From Planctomycetaceae bacterium (GTDB taxonomy: Bacteria; Planctomycetota; Planctomycetia; Pirellulales; Pirellulaceae), in NCBI GenBank assembly GCA_020638975.1, contig JACKHN010000006.1:62001-126000 (forward strand): a stretch of DNA of 64,000 nt, in the 5' to 3' direction. Within the stretch, counting starts at the first letter, position 1. Each line of letters begins with the position of its first letter. Under the pieces are notes generated by a model that saw only the letters and a program-made list of their open reading frames with translations, was not told where the DNA came from and ran no database searches. A program made the position numbers and the translations under genes. Below, piece by piece: positions 61,978-64,000 of the stretch.

Positions 61978-64000
61978 ATGAATCGAAAAGCCCCGCGACG
62001 CTCTGCAACAGACTCCACTCCGAGTCGAATCAAGCCTCGAAGAATCAAGATCCTACTTTCCACGTTGCTGGCGCTCGTGATGGCAGTAGTGAGTTGGTTC
62101 TTCATCGAGTCATCGAACTATAGGTTGATAACACGCGCCGTGGATGCTGCCGAGCGGAAGGACTTTGCGGATGTGGAACGTCTTACGGCGATCGTGCTGC
62201 AACGCGACCCGGAATCGGTCAAGGCGTTGTTCTTAGCGGGAGTAGCGGCGCAGGAAACGCGTGGAATTAAAGCGGCGATCCCGTATTTCGAACTGATCCC
62301 CGACGACGGGACGCCAGAAGCAACGCATGCGTTATTCGCTCGTGCAGAGTTTGCGTACCAGATAGGCCACGCGAGGGAAGCGGAGAGATTGTTCTTACGT
62401 GTCGTCGAACTTGATCCAAGCAGTACGAAGGCGCGCGAACGCATAATCTTTATCTATGCGGCACAAGGGCGAATGTGGGAGATTTCGCAGCAACTCAATC
62501 CGCTCCTGGAACTGGGCGTCGTCGACATGAACCATTTGATTGCGGTTGGTTCTCCCAACAAACTAATGTTGACGACGCTGCCATTCATACAACGGTGCCT
62601 CGACGCTATTCCCACTGACCCACTGCCGCAACTATTGAACGCAAAGTGGTTGATCCGTGATAAGAAACCCCATGAAGCAATCGTGATTCTGAAGAAGATC
62701 GTCGAAATGCATCCCGATATCGTCGATGCGCAAGCCGAGCTTGGCCAAGTGCTCCTGGAATTCGGTACGCCTGAGGAACTCGTTGCCTGGCATACGCAGT
62801 TGCCTGGCGATGCCGATGCGCATCCGGATATCTGGTTGGTTCGCGGCCTATGGGCTACCAAATTAGGACAAGAGGAGGCCGCTGTTCGCTGCTTCGGCGA
62901 GGCAATTCGACGCGCCCCATACCACCCCTCAGCGAACTCTCAGTTATCCATGGCGTTGACTGCCGTGGGGCAGTCAACGCGGGCTGAACCTTTCGCGGAA
63001 CGGTCTCGCATGCTTGCTCGTATGGCAATACTGATCGGCGAACCATCTAACCTAGACAAGGTGCGTGAGTTGGTTAAATTGCTTCAGGAGTTAGACCGTC
63101 TGTGGGAAGCTGCTGGGTGGTGTCGGATTGCGATGGCCAACAACGCTAGTTGGGCGAAGCCTATGCTCGATCAGATTCTATTCGAGCTCGCGAATCACAA
63201 TGCGGTTACAGAGCGGTCTCAAATTTTGGCATTTCTGTCCGATCTTTCCCAGTACGGGCTTCCCGATTTCCGGCGGGCAGCACGACAGGATCGACCGGAC
63301 CACTCGGTTGCTGTGGACGGCAGCCGAATTAGATTTCGCGACGTGGCGGTCGACAGGGGACTGGCATTCACCTACTTCAATGGCGCGGTCGGCGACCAGA
63401 CGGAATCGCTTTTTGAACTAGACGGCGGTGGGGTTGGCGTCTTGGACTATAACCTGGATGGCTGGCCCGACCTGTACCTGACGCAAGGTGGACCGCTACC
63501 TCGTCGACACGAGATGCCGCCGCACGACTACGGAGATTGTCTGTTTCGAAATCAAGACGGCGATGGCTTCGTGGATGTCTCCAAATCCAGTTGCCTTGAT
63601 AACAAGCTCTACAGCCAAGGTCTCACGGTTGGAGATATCGATGCAGACGGTTTTCCCGATCTTTACATCGCGAATATCGGAACCAACGTTCTCTATCGCA
63701 ACAACGGTGATGGAACGTTTCAAGATATGTCTGCATTCAGCGGCACTCAGGGCAGCGTCTGGACGTCGAGCTGTCTCATCGCCGACCTGAATGGTGATTC
63801 TCTACCAGACATCTATGCCGTTAATTACATCGGTGGGGACAAGCTTTACACCCAAGAGTGCAGAGTCAACGTAACCCCTCGCTGTGCTCCCACGGAACAC
63901 ACCGCAGAGCAAGACAGGCTCTATCTGAATGATGGGGATGGAACATTTTCCGATGTTACCGACCATTGTGGAGTTGTCGCACCGGAGGGAAGAGGACTGG
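61978..64000 (+). CDS. TPR plus FG-GAP/UnbV exported protein (truncated by window end)
   Basis: Open from the ATG at 61978 to the last base (674 codons seen). A basic start and membrane helix (LLSTLLALVMAVVSWFFIES) precede ~400 residues of TPR (AIPYFELIPDDGTPEATHAL; EAIVILKKIVEMHPDIVDAQ). FG-GAP repeats begin near residue 470 with LAFTYFNGAVGDQTESLFEL, GVGVLDYNLDGWPDLYLTQG and VGDIDADGFPDLYIANIGTN. The transition matches the protein at 48596 closely (FTYFNGA, GVLDYxLDGWP), so the two are opposite-facing paralogues. The UnbV end lies outside. Confidence 0.85.
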   Translation, partial: MNRKAPRRSATDSTPSRIKPRRIKILLSTLLALVMAVVSWFFIESSNYRLITRAVDAAERKDFADVERLTAIVLQRDPESVKALFLAGVAAQETRGIKAAIPYFELIPDDGTPEATHALFARAEFAYQIGHAREAERLFLRVVELDPSSTKARERIIFIYAAQGRMWEISQQLNPLLELGVVDMNHLIAVGSPNKLMLTTLPFIQRCLDAIPTDPLPQLLNAKWLIRDKKPHEAIVILKKIVEMHPDIVDAQAELGQVLLEFGTPEELVAWHTQLPGDADAHPDIWLVRGLWATKLGQEEAAVRCFGEAIRRAPYHPSANSQLSMALTAVGQSTRAEPFAERSRMLARMAILIGEPSNLDKVRELVKLLQELDRLWEAAGWCRIAMANNASWAKPMLDQILFELANHNAVTERSQILAFLSDLSQYGLPDFRRAARQDRPDHSVAVDGSRIRFRDVAVDRGLAFTYFNGAVGDQTESLFELDGGGVGVLDYNLDGWPDLYLTQGGPLPRRHEMPPHDYGDCLFRNQDGDGFVDVSKSSCLDNKLYSQGLTVGDIDADGFPDLYIANIGTNVLYRNNGDGTFQDMSAFSGTQGSVWTSSCLIADLNGDSLPDIYAVNYIGGDKLYTQECRVNVTPRCAPTEHTAEQDRLYLNDGDGTFSDVTDHCGVVAPEGRGL

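Noticed and set aside
1..64000. tRNA or rRNA genes
   Set aside because: No cloverleaf with a GGTTCRA-type arm and no rRNA-like conserved stretch was found by eye; a dedicated scan could still find one.

Overview
The window looks like a chromosomal segment from a member of the Planctomycetota, probably a Pirellula/Rhodopirellula-type bacterium. The basis is gene content: three secreted sulfatases, a DUF1592/DUF1552 pair with Planctomycete cytochromes, a DUF1559 pilin-like protein, very large FG-GAP/HEAT/cytochrome c fusions, many FG-GAP/UnbV-TPR proteins, TIGR02999-type ECF sigma factors and abundant palindromic repeats. No rRNA, tRNA, CRISPR array or transposase gene is visible.

Layout. 0-7.3 kb: end of a class III aminotransferase, a 2-hydroxyacid dehydrogenase, glnE, a decayed stretch with a HEAT-repeat pseudogene, and a sulfatase. 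7.3-13.9 kb: a minus-strand cluster of two GH130 enzymes, two GT4 glycosyltransferases, an alpha-helical-barrel-like protein and an unknown small protein, probably a mannoside or oligosaccharide metabolism unit. 13.9-20.9 kb: an island of small stress-type proteins (two-TM proteins, CsbD, DUF1328, LapA-like, cupin, cold shock, zinc ribbon, HTH, GlsB/YeaQ, MpsC/DUF2294). It holds two badly frameshifted pseudogenes and is flanked by two copies of a conserved structured RNA element ending in an intrinsic terminator. 21-27.6 kb: sulfatase, stand-alone M41 peptidase domain, NHL-type propeller, P1B-type ATPase, SGNH hydrolase. 27.7-34.4 kb: a sugar dehydrogenase/cytochrome c protein followed by the DUF1592 and DUF1552 pair. 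34.4-36.9 kb: a sulfatase between two inverted copies of a ~155-bp MITE. 36.9-41.3 kb: lipase-like lipoprotein, two divergent ECF sigma factors, a zinc-ribbon membrane protein. 41.6-48.5 kb: a 1537-residue modular protein, a DUF1559 pseudopilin and a small lipoprotein. 48.6-64 kb: a roughly mirror-symmetric cluster of TPR and FG-GAP/UnbV proteins with a histidine-containing multi-pass membrane protein.

The most interesting signals are the paired structured RNA element, short inverted-repeat elements inserted at CTAG so that stop codons are preserved, a second MITE family with ~10-bp target duplications, and the mirror-image TPR/FG-GAP cluster. Everything here is read by eye; homology statements are recognition of family motifs, not search results.
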